This document shows positions 53,610 through 61,617 of a DNA stretch of 64,000 bases, one piece after another; the first letter of the stretch is position 1; each line of letters starts with the position of its first letter. The notes under the pieces are model-generated. The model saw only the letters and a list, made by a program, of their open reading frames with translations, searched no databases and was not told the origin of the DNA. The stretch is taken from contig SCRN01000020.1 of NCBI GenBank assembly GCA_004322045.1, positions 106,850-170,849 of the forward strand. The letters are read 5' to 3'. The translations under genes were made by a program, and so were the position numbers. Origin of the DNA: Paraburkholderia sp. (GTDB lineage Bacteria > Pseudomonadota > Gammaproteobacteria > Burkholderiales > Burkholderiaceae).

Positions 53610-54448
53610 GCGTCCTCCAGTACCAGCAGGCCATAAGCTGTGTTCGAGGCAGGCACGTGATAGAAGCGATGAACCTCACGCACGGCTTCATTCAATGCAC
53701 CTCGCATGATGAGCCACATGATGATCTCGAGCCCCTCTGATCCTGCTTCGCGCAAGAGTTCCTCATGCCCGATTTGCGCGAGCGACAGCGGGTCGTGTGC
53801 CATGCGATCGAGCCATTGCTTGTCATAAGGCGCGTTGATCAATCCAGCGCGTTCTCCTTGCAATTGATGCGACATGCCACCCGTGCCAAACACCGCGACC
53901 TTGATGTCGGGCGCATATGAATCGATGGCCCGCCGGAGCGCGCGCCCTAACCTCAAGCAGCGCTTGGCGGTTGGTTGGGGATACTGAATCACGTTGACGC
54001 ACAAAGGGATGACGCGGCAAGGCCACTGATCCGGCTGACCGAACATCAGCGACAGCGGCACAGTGAGGCCGTGATCTACCGTCATCTCGCCGACCATCGT
54101 CATGTCGAATTCGTCGGTCAGTATCAGCGATTCGGCCAGATGCCATGCCAATGCTGGGTCGCCTTGACATACCGGTACGGGCCGGGGGCCGTATCCCTCG
54201 TCGTGCGGGGGAAACGCGTCGGCCATGCCGATGGCGAACGTGGGTGTCATATCCAGCCCGAACCGCGACGCATGATCGTTATAGATGACGATGACGACAT
54301 CGGGCTTGACCTTATCGATCCAATCGCGAGCAGCCATGACGCCGTCGAATAAGGGCTTCCAATAGGGCTCTTGCGTTTTGCCGTGATCGATAGCGGCGCC
54401 GATCGACGGCACATGCGAGGTAGCGACACCTCCGACGAGCCTAGCCAT
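53606..54448 (-). CDS. ligB: Protocatechuate 4,5-dioxygenase, beta (catalytic) subunit
   Basis: 280-residue class III extradiol dioxygenase subunit that opens protocatechuate between C4 and C5 with Fe(II) and O2. The iron ligands are recognisable: His12 (GVATSHVPS), His59 (IVIYNDHASR) and the Glu in EAGSEGLEIIMW. PPHDEGYGPRPVPVCQGDP, VDHGLTVPLSLMFGQP and FGTGGMSHQLQGERAGLIN are typical LigB segments. The frame is open to 54499 but the protein begins at ATG 54448 (MARLVGG), overlapping the end of ligA by 8 bases. Confidence 0.96.
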   Translation of the reverse strand: MARLVGGVATSHVPSIGAAIDHGKTQEPYWKPLFDGVMAARDWIDKVKPDVVIVIYNDHASRFGLDMTPTFAIGMADAFPPHDEGYGPRPVPVCQGDPALAWHLAESLILTDEFDMTMVGEMTVDHGLTVPLSLMFGQPDQWPCRVIPLCVNVIQYPQPTAKRCLRLGRALRRAIDSYAPDIKVAVFGTGGMSHQLQGERAGLINAPYDKQWLDRMAHDPLSLAQIGHEELLREAGSEGLEIIMWLIMRGALNEAVREVHRFYHVPASNTAYGLLVLEDA

Positions 54449-54851
54449 GAGACCACTCCTCGATGCTGCGATTGCCATCCACCGGCCTGCCTCCGGCAAC
54501 CATCATGGCGCGAAATTCGTCGACCGACATGCCGTCTGCCGACATAGCGGCGCCCACGTGCTGCATGGTCAAGCCGTCGAAAATCGCAAGCTTGAACGTG
54601 TAATAGATGTTCCCGCCCAGCCGCAACATAGCCAGCCAGTCGCGCTCGAGCACGGCACGGCGCTGGTCATCGGTCAGGTTGAACCTTTGGAGATAGCCTG
54701 GGGAATTCGCGCGAAACGCCGCCCGATTGCTATCGAGGTCGAGCGACTTGCAGAACATGTTGAGCGCGTAGCCTTTCCGGCAATGCTCCCCGTCGAAAAC
54801 ATAGGTTCCCGGGATTTTGCGATAGGCGCGCGTTAAAGGGGCGCTCATCAT
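54441..54851 (-). CDS. ligA: Protocatechuate 4,5-dioxygenase, alpha subunit
   Basis: 136-residue small subunit of LigAB, which forms a lid over the active site. LigA features are IPGTYVFDGEHCRKGYALNM, FCKSLDLDSNRAAFRANSPG, LERDWLAMLRLGGNIYYTFK and IFDGLTMQHVGAAMSADGMS. The open frame is longer (from 55115), but the family start and the ATGA overlap with the ligI stop (54848-54851) fix ATG 54851; ATG 54848 follows immediately. Confidence 0.95.
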   Translation of the reverse strand: MMSAPLTRAYRKIPGTYVFDGEHCRKGYALNMFCKSLDLDSNRAAFRANSPGYLQRFNLTDDQRRAVLERDWLAMLRLGGNIYYTFKLAIFDGLTMQHVGAAMSADGMSVDEFRAMMVAGGRPVDGNRSIEEWSHG

Positions 54852-55762
54852 TTCCCCCAGTACAAGCGCATCGGATTGTCGACCAGCAGCTTTTGCTGGA
54901 GCTCGGGCGTAGTGGCGATGCGCGGAATGAAATCCACCAGTAGGCCATCGTCCGGCATATGATTTTTCAAGTTCGGATGAGGCCAGTCGGTACCCCAAAG
55001 CACCCGGTCGGGGAATGTTTCCACCAGGCGCCGGGCGAATGGCACAACGTCGCTGTACGGCTCCCGTTCGCCATCCAGCGCTGGCTTCCCCGATACCGAA
55101 AGCCGTTCGGGACAACTCACCTTTGACCAGACATTAGGATGCTCGCGCATCAAACGCACGAGCAACTCGAACTCCTCACCGTCCGGGCGCTGGGAGACAT
55201 CTGGACGGCCCATATGGTCGATCACCACAATCGTCGGCAGACCCGTGAAGAAGTCCCAAAGCTCAGCTAAATCAGCCGCCTCGAAATAAACGACGACGTG
55301 CCAGCCGAGTACGGCAATACGGTTTGCGATTTCAAGCAGTTCCTCCCTCGGGGTAAAGTCGACTAACCGCTTGACGAAATTGAATCGCACGCCACGTATT
55401 CCGGCCGCATGCAATTCGCGCAGTTGCTCATCGCTTACGTCGCGTTTCACGGTGGCAACGCCACGCGCCCGGCCTTCCGATGCATGGCAGGCATCGACCA
55501 ACGCGCGGTTGTCTGCGCCGTGGCAAGTGGCCTGCACTATCACATTGCGCGCGAAGCCCAGATGATCTCGGAGCGCAAACAGTTGTTCCTTGCTGGCGTC
55601 GCAGGGCGTGTACTTGCGTTCCGCCGCGTAGGGAAATCGCTCGCCAGGCCCGAAGACATGGCAATGGGCATCCACTGCGCCGGGCGGCAATTGAAAAATG
55701 GGTCGTGAAGGACTCCGGTACCAATCCAACCAACCGGAAGTCTTTGTGAAATGCGTAGACAT
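54848..55762 (-). CDS. ligI: 2-pyrone-4,6-dicarboxylate hydrolase
   Basis: 304-residue amidohydrolase-superfamily lactonase that opens 2-pyrone-4,6-dicarboxylate to 4-oxalomesaconate. The metal/active-site elements VDAHCHVFGPG, VVIDHMGRPD and LWGTDWPHPN are in order, with FNFVKRLVDFTPR and VDNPMRLYWGK typical of LigI. The start is ATG 55762 (MSTHFTKTSGWLDW). It is the first gene of the ligIABC set; the 115-base gap to ligK carries no obvious signal, so it may share the ligUJK transcript. Confidence 0.95.
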   Translation of the reverse strand: MSTHFTKTSGWLDWYRSPSRPIFQLPPGAVDAHCHVFGPGERFPYAAERKYTPCDASKEQLFALRDHLGFARNVIVQATCHGADNRALVDACHASEGRARGVATVKRDVSDEQLRELHAAGIRGVRFNFVKRLVDFTPREELLEIANRIAVLGWHVVVYFEAADLAELWDFFTGLPTIVVIDHMGRPDVSQRPDGEEFELLVRLMREHPNVWSKVSCPERLSVSGKPALDGEREPYSDVVPFARRLVETFPDRVLWGTDWPHPNLKNHMPDDGLLVDFIPRIATTPELQQKLLVDNPMRLYWGK

Positions 55763-55877
55763 GACTTGATTGCACCCATTCAGGTTATCGGTCACACTGC
55801 CTCGCCGCCATTCGAAACTATTGAAACTTCGATCGTTCAGTGCGGCAAAGCGGTGTATATCGTCGTGGCGATCGAAC

Positions 55878-56588
55878 TCAGTCGATATACTTCAGCCCGG
55901 CGCGTTCGAGCGGCGCGCGCATCGCGTACATATCCAGCCCAAGTACGCCCGCGGCGAGTTTCTTCCGCTTCTCCGCCTCATTGGCTTCGCGCATGCGCGC
56001 CGCGTCGGGCACTTGCTGTGCACGTGCGACGGGGACAACGACGACGCCATCGTCATCGGCGATCACAACGTCGCCGGGATTGACCCATGCGCCGGCGCAT
56101 ACAACAGGTATGTTCACTGAGCCGATGGTCGCTTTGACCGTACCTTTCGCGCTAACCGCTTTGGAGAACACCGGAAACTTCATGGCCGTGAGGTCCTTGA
56201 CATCGCGGCACCCCCCATCGATCACAAGACCCACCGCTCCGCGTGCCTTAAAACTGGTCGCCAATAAATCGCCGAAAAAACCGTCGGTCGTGTCGGCCGT
56301 AACTGCCGCGATGACAATGTCCCCGGGCCGAATCTGCTCGGCGACGACATGCATCATCCAGTTATCGCCCGGATGCAGTAGCACTGTCACGGCTGTGCCG
56401 CACGCGTATGCGCCAGCGTAGATCGGCCGCATATAGCTCTTCATCAACCCCATGCGGCCCATCGCTTCGTGAACGGTTGCCACGCCGAATCCCGAAAGTT
56501 GCTTGACTACCGCGTCATCGGCGCGCGTGATATTGCGTTTGACAATGCCAAGTTGGCTGGCAAGGTCGCTATGGATCAGAGTGCTCAT
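55878..56588 (-). CDS. ligK: 4-carboxy-4-hydroxy-2-oxoadipate aldolase / oxaloacetate decarboxylase
   Basis: 236-residue class II, RraA-like pyruvate aldolase. It splits 4-carboxy-4-hydroxy-2-oxoadipate into pyruvate and oxaloacetate, the last step of the 4,5-cleavage route. The metal site is in [20 protein letters not shown] (Arg-Asp pair), with [20 protein letters not shown] and [19 protein letters not shown] characteristic. The ATG overlaps the ligJ stop (56585-56588). Known elsewhere as galC or proA. Confidence 0.95.
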   Translation of the reverse strand: MSTLIHSDLASQLGIVKRNITRADDAVVKQLSGFGVATVHEAMGRMGLMKSYMRPIYAGAYACGTAVTVLLHPGDNWMMHVVAEQIRPGDIVIAAVTADTTDGFFGDLLATSFKARGAVGLVIDGGCRDVKDLTAMKFPVFSKAVSAKGTVKATIGSVNIPVVCAGAWVNPGDVVIADDDGVVVVPVARAQQVPDAARMREANEAEKRKKLAAGVLGLDMYAMRAPLERAGLKYID

Positions 56589-57613
56589 AGTCCCTTCCTC
56601 TTCAGAGCGGCATCGAGGCGCGGATAAACCCGCCGGGCATTGCCTTCGTAAATCTTGTGCCGGTCCTCGGCCGAAAGCGCGGCCGCGGCCTCGACATATC
56701 GCAGCGTGTCGTCGTAATAGAATCCGGTTTGCGGATCGATACCGCGTACCGCGCCGATCATCTCGCTCGCAAACAGGATGTTGTCCACCGGTATCACCTT
56801 GGTGAGCAGGTCGATGCCGGGCTGGTGATAGACACAGGTATCGAAGAAGATGTTGTTAAGCAGATGCTCTTCGAGCAAAGGCTTCTTCAGTTCCTGTGCA
56901 AGTCCCCGGAAACGGCCCCAGTGGTAGGGCACGGCGCCACCGCCGTGAGGAATCACGAACTTCAATCCGGGGAAATCCTTGAACAGATCGGATGTCAGGC
57001 ATTGCATGAATGCCGTCGTATCCGCGTTCAAGTAATGGGCGCCCGTGGTATGGAAGCACGCATTGCAACTGGTCGAAACATGCACCATTGCAGGTATCCC
57101 GAATTCGACCATCTTTTCGTAGATTGGATACCAGTAACGATCCGAAAGCGGCGGGGATGTCCAATGACCGCCCGAAGGGTCCGGGTTCAGGTTGATGCCG
57201 ACGAATCCGTACTCCTTCACGCAGCGCTCCAGTTCCGGAATACAGCTGCTCGGATCGACACCCGGGGACTGCGGTAGCATTGCGGCGCCGATGAAGTTAT
57301 CGGGAAACAGTTGCGAGACCCGATAACAAAGCTCGTTGCAGATACCGGCCCATGTCGCGCTGGTCTCGAATGTTCCGATGTGATGCGCCATGAAGCTCGC
57401 GCGTGGAGAGAAGATCGTCAGATCGCTACCGCGCTCTCGCATTTTCTTGAGCTGATTGGCAGCAATCGATTCGCGCAACTCATCGTCGCTGATCCTCAGA
57501 TCCGTCGCGCTCGGTTGTTGCGCCGGATCTTTCAACGCGGCTATCTGACGGTTGCGCCACGCTTCCAGCGCCTTCGGCGCCGTGGTGTAGTGGCCGTGAC
57601 AATCAATGATCAT
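56585..57613 (-). CDS. ligJ: 4-oxalomesaconate hydratase
   Basis: 342-residue amidohydrolase-fold enzyme that adds water to 4-oxalomesaconate to give 4-carboxy-4-hydroxy-2-oxoadipate. It has [20 protein letters not shown] (HxH metal site), [70 protein letters not shown] and [22 protein letters not shown] 57613 overlaps the ligU stop (ATGA at 57610-57613). Confidence 0.95.
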   Translation of the reverse strand: MIIDCHGHYTTAPKALEAWRNRQIAALKDPAQQPSATDLRISDDELRESIAANQLKKMRERGSDLTIFSPRASFMAHHIGTFETSATWAGICNELCYRVSQLFPDNFIGAAMLPQSPGVDPSSCIPELERCVKEYGFVGINLNPDPSGGHWTSPPLSDRYWYPIYEKMVEFGIPAMVHVSTSCNACFHTTGAHYLNADTTAFMQCLTSDLFKDFPGLKFVIPHGGGAVPYHWGRFRGLAQELKKPLLEEHLLNNIFFDTCVYHQPGIDLLTKVIPVDNILFASEMIGAVRGIDPQTGFYYDDTLRYVEAAAALSAEDRHKIYEGNARRVYPRLDAALKRKGL

Positions 57614-58719
57614 GTTGCACCTTCTCCATTCCATGCAAAGGGACTCACCATGACCTCGCCGCGCATGATCAATCGCGCGGTTCGCAGCAATGCGGCTCGC
57701 TGCACGGCCTGAGGATTGACGGGATCCGTTTCGAGTTCGACGCTGAATTCGCCTGACGGATGTTCGACGGATATTTGTTTGTGCGTGCCCGAAGGCACGG
57801 ATGCCAAGCCATCGGCGATGCTGCCCTCGAGCACGCAGGCGGTAGCGACAGTCACCGCGGCCAGCACGCCGATCGCGTCATGACAAACGTGTGGGATAAA
57901 GCAGCGCGTCATCAAGCTGCCCCCGGCGACAGGGGCCGCAATCAGGCACATCTTCGGGTAGGTCTTGGACGTGACATCGCCGAGGCCCATCAATTCGCCG
58001 CAGCGCAAACGAAGCGTCTCGAGCGTGGCTTTCAATTCGGAATCGGCATTCAGATCGGCGACCGACTCCTGTCCGGTGCGGCCGACGGCGTCCGCACGCA
58101 GCAGGACCATCGGCATGCCGTTGTCGATGCAGGTCACCTCGATCGCCAACGTCGAATCGAGCTGCACGCGATCGCGGACCTGACCGGTCGGCAGCAGTCC
58201 CGAACACACGGAACCGGCGGTATCGAGGAAGTTGATGGAGATCGGAGCCGCCGTGCCGGGCACCCCGTCGATACGTGTCTGCCCGTCGTACACCACCCGC
58301 CCGTTCGGCGTTTGCACGCTGATATCGCACGCCATGCCGGTATTGCGCGTCAGGACTCGTAACGTCGTCACGTCTGCTTGCGGCAGCGCGAGGCCGATTT
58401 CCAACGCGAATGGCACGACCGCCGCGAGCATGTTGCCGCAGTTGGGCGTCGTATCGACCGTGGCGCTGTCCGGTTGCAGTTGCGCGAACAAAAACTCCAG
58501 GTCGATATCGGGCCGGCTGCTGCGGCTCACGATCCCAACTTTGCTCGTGAGCGGATGCGCTCCCCCCAATCCGTCGATCTGGCGCCGATCGGGCGATCCC
58601 ATCACATTGAGCAGCACACGGTCCCGGGCAGCCACGTCCACCGGAAGATCGGCTGCGTTGAAAAAGGGGCCGCGCGACGTGCCGCCGCGCATGAACAAAC
58701 AAGGTATGGCGTGCTGCAT
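57610..58719 (-). CDS. ligU: 4-oxalomesaconate tautomerase (PrpF superfamily)
   Basis: 369-residue PrpF-family isomerase that converts the 4-oxalomesaconate keto/enol forms or double-bond isomers needed by LigJ (GalD in Pseudomonas, LigU in Sphingobium). The motifs IPCLFMRGGTSRGPFFNAAD, GSPDRRQIDGLGGAHPLTSK, VDTTPNCGNMLAAVVPFALE and HVCHDAIGVLAAVTVATACV match the family. It is the first gene of the ligUJK unit, divergent from LysR2. A related PrpF also acts in methylcitrate metabolism, but the neighbours decide the role here. Confidence 0.92.
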   Translation of the reverse strand: MQHAIPCLFMRGGTSRGPFFNAADLPVDVAARDRVLLNVMGSPDRRQIDGLGGAHPLTSKVGIVSRSSRPDIDLEFLFAQLQPDSATVDTTPNCGNMLAAVVPFALEIGLALPQADVTTLRVLTRNTGMACDISVQTPNGRVVYDGQTRIDGVPGTAAPISINFLDTAGSVCSGLLPTGQVRDRVQLDSTLAIEVTCIDNGMPMVLLRADAVGRTGQESVADLNADSELKATLETLRLRCGELMGLGDVTSKTYPKMCLIAAPVAGGSLMTRCFIPHVCHDAIGVLAAVTVATACVLEGSIADGLASVPSGTHKQISVEHPSGEFSVELETDPVNPQAVQRAALLRTARLIMRGEVMVSPFAWNGEGAT

Positions 58720-58770
58720 GGCTTGGTCGACCTCACTCCGTGATGTGCTTGTATTTTTTTATGTTTTCTG

Positions 58771-58807
58771 TCATTCTGCAATGACATATCCGACATAGTA
58801 GATATAC
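58771..58807. promoter_or_regulatory. Candidate LysR2 operator region
   Basis: In the 113-bp gap between ligU and LysR2 lie a perfect dyad TCATT-CTGC-AATGA (58771-58784), an adjacent partial direct repeat GACATATCC/GACATAG, and GATATAC (58801-58807). TGACATAT and GATATAC also occur, in the same order, in the LysR1 control region, suggesting related binding sites. Confidence 0.45.
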
Positions 58808-58832
58808 GTTTTATGCAACTCAGGAGATCGTC

Positions 58833-59780
58833 ATGGAACTTCGACAGCTCGAATCCTTCGTTCACGTCGCGGAGCTCGGCAGCTTCACGCGCGCGTCGAA
58901 TTTCCTTTCCATCGCGCAACCCGTGCTCAGCCGGCAGGTACGAGCATTGGAGGTGGAGTTCCGGCAGGTGCTTCTGGAACGCAACGGTCGAGGCGTGACG
59001 CTGACCGAAGCCGGCAGGCGTTTCCTGGAACACGGCCGTAGCGTGCTGGCGCAAATCGAACGCGCGCAGCTAGACATGGAGCAAGGCAGAGGCGCCTTAA
59101 CGGGACGGATCGTCGTGGCGTTGCCGCCGAGCGTGAGCCTGACCCTGACGACTGCGCTGGTCAGAGCGTTTCGTGACCGTTTCCCGAAGGCAACGCTATG
59201 CGTCCTGGAGGGGCTGTCGAGCTATGTGCTCGAGTGGCTGACAATCAGTCGAGCTGACTGCGCGGTGGTCTACACCGTCCCCACTTCTTCTGCGGTAGAG
59301 TTGGCGCCCGTGCTTACCGAGCAGCTTTATCTGGTCTCCCGCCGTACGGACCATACGGCCACAAACGGCGACCCGGGCTCCGGTGCGATCAGTCTCGCGG
59401 AGGTTGCCCAGCACTCACTCGTGATGCCAAGCCGGCCGCACTCCATTCGAATGCTGCTGGAAGCGACGATGGCGCAAGCGTCTCTAAAGCCGCGCATTGC
59501 CGTGGAAGTAGAAAGCATCCAGGCAATTCTGGCCCTGGTCCGCGACGAAGGCGTCCACGCGGTCCTATCGCTCAAAGCAGTCCATTCGAGCGGACGCGCG
59601 CAAGAGTTCGAAGTACGCCCCATCCGTCAACCGAGCCTGGAAACGACCCTCTGGGTCGCGACATCCGCTCAGCGTCCGCGGGGACCGTTACTGAATCAGA
59701 CCTTGCCTTTACTGAAAGATTTGCTGCTCGAACATTGGACGACAAGCGTCGAGCACAACTATGCAATATCGCCGATCTGA
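58833..59780 (+). CDS. LysR-family transcriptional regulator of the lig genes
   Basis: 315-residue LysR-type protein: HTH at 1-60 (MELRQLESFVHVAELGSFTR, IAQPVLSRQVRALEVEFRQV) and effector domain at 90-300. It is divergent from ligUJK; in other bacteria LysR-type LigR controls the protocatechuate 4,5-cleavage genes with protocatechuate or gallate as effector. The similarity to LysR1 suggests gene duplication within the cluster. AGGAG precedes ATG 58833. Confidence 0.93.
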   Translation: MELRQLESFVHVAELGSFTRASNFLSIAQPVLSRQVRALEVEFRQVLLERNGRGVTLTEAGRRFLEHGRSVLAQIERAQLDMEQGRGALTGRIVVALPPSVSLTLTTALVRAFRDRFPKATLCVLEGLSSYVLEWLTISRADCAVVYTVPTSSAVELAPVLTEQLYLVSRRTDHTATNGDPGSGAISLAEVAQHSLVMPSRPHSIRMLLEATMAQASLKPRIAVEVESIQAILALVRDEGVHAVLSLKAVHSSGRAQEFEVRPIRQPSLETTLWVATSAQRPRGPLLNQTLPLLKDLLLEHWTTSVEHNYAISPI

Positions 59781-59938
59781 AGTCTCGGCTCGTCAATGCT
59801 CGCCCCCCGTTCGAAACATCGCTCAGCAAACGCTTCGTTGCACGTTTAGAATCCCTGCTGCGCTTAGCTTTTTCTCAGGGCGGTTTCGCTCATGTCGAAG
59901 CCGCCATCGAACGTCGCCGTCATTTTCGAGGACACTGA

Positions 59939-60643
59939 ATGACCGCTCTCTCCGCCTTCCCCATTACCCGCAAATGGCCGGCACAGCATCCCGACCGCAT
60001 CCAGCTCTATTCGCTGCCGACGCCGAACGGCGTGAAGGTATCGATCATGCTGGAGGAGACCGGATTGCCCTATGAGCCGCATCTCGTGCGTTTCGACGCG
60101 AACGAGCAAATGTCGCCGGAATTCCTCTCGTTGAACCCGAACAACAAGATTCCGGCGATCATCGACCCTCACGGGCCGGGCGGAAAACCCCTGGCGCTAT
60201 TCGAATCGGGCGCGATTTTGATTTACTTGGCCGACAAGAGCCGCAAATTCATTCCCGCCGATGAAGCAGGCCGCTATGAAACCATCCAGTGGCTCATGTT
60301 CCAAATGGGCGGCATCGGCCCAATGTTCGGCCAGGTCGGCTTCTTCAATAAATTCGCAGGAAAAGAATACGAAGACAAGCGGCCGCGCGATCGCTACGTA
60401 GCCGAATCGCGCCGTTTGCTCAATGTGTTGAACGACCGGCTGCGCGAGCGCCAGTGGATCATGGGCGAAACCTACACGATCGCCGATATCGCCACGTTCC
60501 CCTGGGTGCGCAATCTCATCGGCTTTTACGAAGCGGGCGAACTCGTCGGCTTCGCCGATTTCCCGCATGTGCAACGCGCGCTCGACATCTTTCTTGCGCG
60601 GCCGGCCGTGATCAAAGGCCTCGATACTCCGAGCCGCGACTAA
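59939..60643 (+). CDS. Glutathione S-transferase, YfcG/YghU-like
   Basis: 234-residue nu-class GST. The thioredoxin-fold N-terminus IQLYSLPTPNGVKVSIMLEE, SLNPNNKIPAIIDPHGPGG and FESGAILIYLADKSRKF precedes the helical domain (MGETYTIADIATFPWVRNLI). The TPNG loop with SPNNKIPA-type context is that of E. coli YfcG and YghU, disulfide-bond reductases that bind two glutathiones. It is adjacent to the lig island; a link to lignin-type ether cleavage cannot be excluded but is not required. GAGG precedes ATG 59939. Confidence 0.92.
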   Translation: MTALSAFPITRKWPAQHPDRIQLYSLPTPNGVKVSIMLEETGLPYEPHLVRFDANEQMSPEFLSLNPNNKIPAIIDPHGPGGKPLALFESGAILIYLADKSRKFIPADEAGRYETIQWLMFQMGGIGPMFGQVGFFNKFAGKEYEDKRPRDRYVAESRRLLNVLNDRLRERQWIMGETYTIADIATFPWVRNLIGFYEAGELVGFADFPHVQRALDIFLARPAVIKGLDTPSRD

Positions 60644-60719
60644 TCTCGACCGGTGACACGCTGCGCCTGCGAGCATCCCCCGCACCGGCGGAAGCGACGC
60701 AAGCGCAGCGCCTACGACG

Positions 60720-60959
60720 TCACTGCGCTTGCGCCGCGTGCTGCGCGGCCTTTCTCTCTCGATCTTGCTTCTTCGCCATGTGCCGCCCGACGATGCAGCC
60801 GCCAACAGCCCCCATGACAGCATGATGCCCGGCGTAATGACCGGCCACCGCGCCGACGGCCGCGCCTTTGATGCAGCCCTTGGCATGAGCGGCCGTACCC
60901 GAGGCGGCAAGCACGAGCAGCGCGGCGGACAGCATGACTTTCTTACGATTCGTTTTCAT
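60720..60959 (-). CDS. Small secreted glycine-zipper protein
   Basis: 79-residue protein with a signal peptide (MLSAALLVLAASGTAAHA) and a mature glycine-zipper segment (GAAVGAVAGHYAGHHAVMGA, VGGCIVGRHMAKKQ) flanked by two Cys that could form a disulfide. Its tail is charged and Ala/Gln-rich. Such proteins associate with membranes; the role is unknown. AGG eight bases before ATG 60959 supports this start rather than GTG 60968. Confidence 0.8.
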   Translation of the reverse strand: MKTNRKKVMLSAALLVLAASGTAAHAKGCIKGAAVGAVAGHYAGHHAVMGAVGGCIVGRHMAKKQDRERKAAQHAAQAQ

Positions 60960-61136
60960 CGATGTCACCTATTTGTTCGGTTTTCAGTTGCCCGAAAGTG
61001 GGGGCTTCGAGTCGGATTTAAAGCTAGCACCTAACGAGGCGCGGAGGCGCGCGAAATGTCACGAAGCGCATGCACTCGCGCCGCTTACCATTCGTTGGGA
61101 TTTCCGCCACCGAGCTGTACTCTATGCATCTCATCA

Positions 61137-61568
61137 TCAGAAAGGCTTGACCACCACCAGGATGGCGATCGCGATCGCACTGACGACGATCGCAGCGGGG
61201 AAAGTACGAAGCCTGCGCGGCGCCAAGCGCCCCTTGTCGCGCGACATTCGACGCAGCGTGCCCGAGAGCATGCCATGCAGCGCCGACAAAAACACGGCAA
61301 AGCAAAGCTTGACGATCAGCCATGGCGAGCTGAACCATCCGCCCATCACGCCGAGCGTGATCCCCAACGCCCATACGAGCCCCAGCGCAGGCGAAGACAG
61401 GCGGCGGTCCCAACGAATCACGGCGTCGATCAGGTCGCTGCGGTCCTGTGTATTTGCGCTATCGGTCGCCCGCGTGAGGATGACCGCCACGACGGACATC
61501 GCTAGGATCCCGCCCATAAACACCAGCACCGCGCCGACATGCAAAGCTTTGAGCCAAAGATAAAGCAT
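61137..61568 (-). CDS. Four-helix membrane protein, CopD/HemJ-like
   Basis: 143-residue inner-membrane protein with four helices. The first contains LKALHVGAVLVFMGGILAM, with a His in the position seen in HemJ/CopD-type proteins that bind heme or copper. The other helices are LGLVWALGITLGVMGGWF, WLIVKLCFAVFLSALHGMLS and FPAAIVVSAIAIAILVVVKP, with a second His (SALHGML). HemJ oxidises protoporphyrinogen IX, but this protein is only similar in layout, so no specific function is assigned. It follows prpR by 49 bases on the same strand. Confidence 0.75.
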   Translation of the reverse strand: MLYLWLKALHVGAVLVFMGGILAMSVVAVILTRATDSANTQDRSDLIDAVIRWDRRLSSPALGLVWALGITLGVMGGWFSSPWLIVKLCFAVFLSALHGMLSGTLRRMSRDKGRLAPRRLRTFPAAIVVSAIAIAILVVVKPF

Positions 61569-61617
61569 CGATCGCCTCTCCTTTCAATGGGTTCGACTTA
61601 GCTACGCTTACTTCCGT

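Noticed and set aside
41818..59938. tRNA-anchored integrative island with integrase
   Set aside because: No tRNA gene, integrase, transposase or flanking direct repeats could be seen; acquisition by transfer remains inference only.
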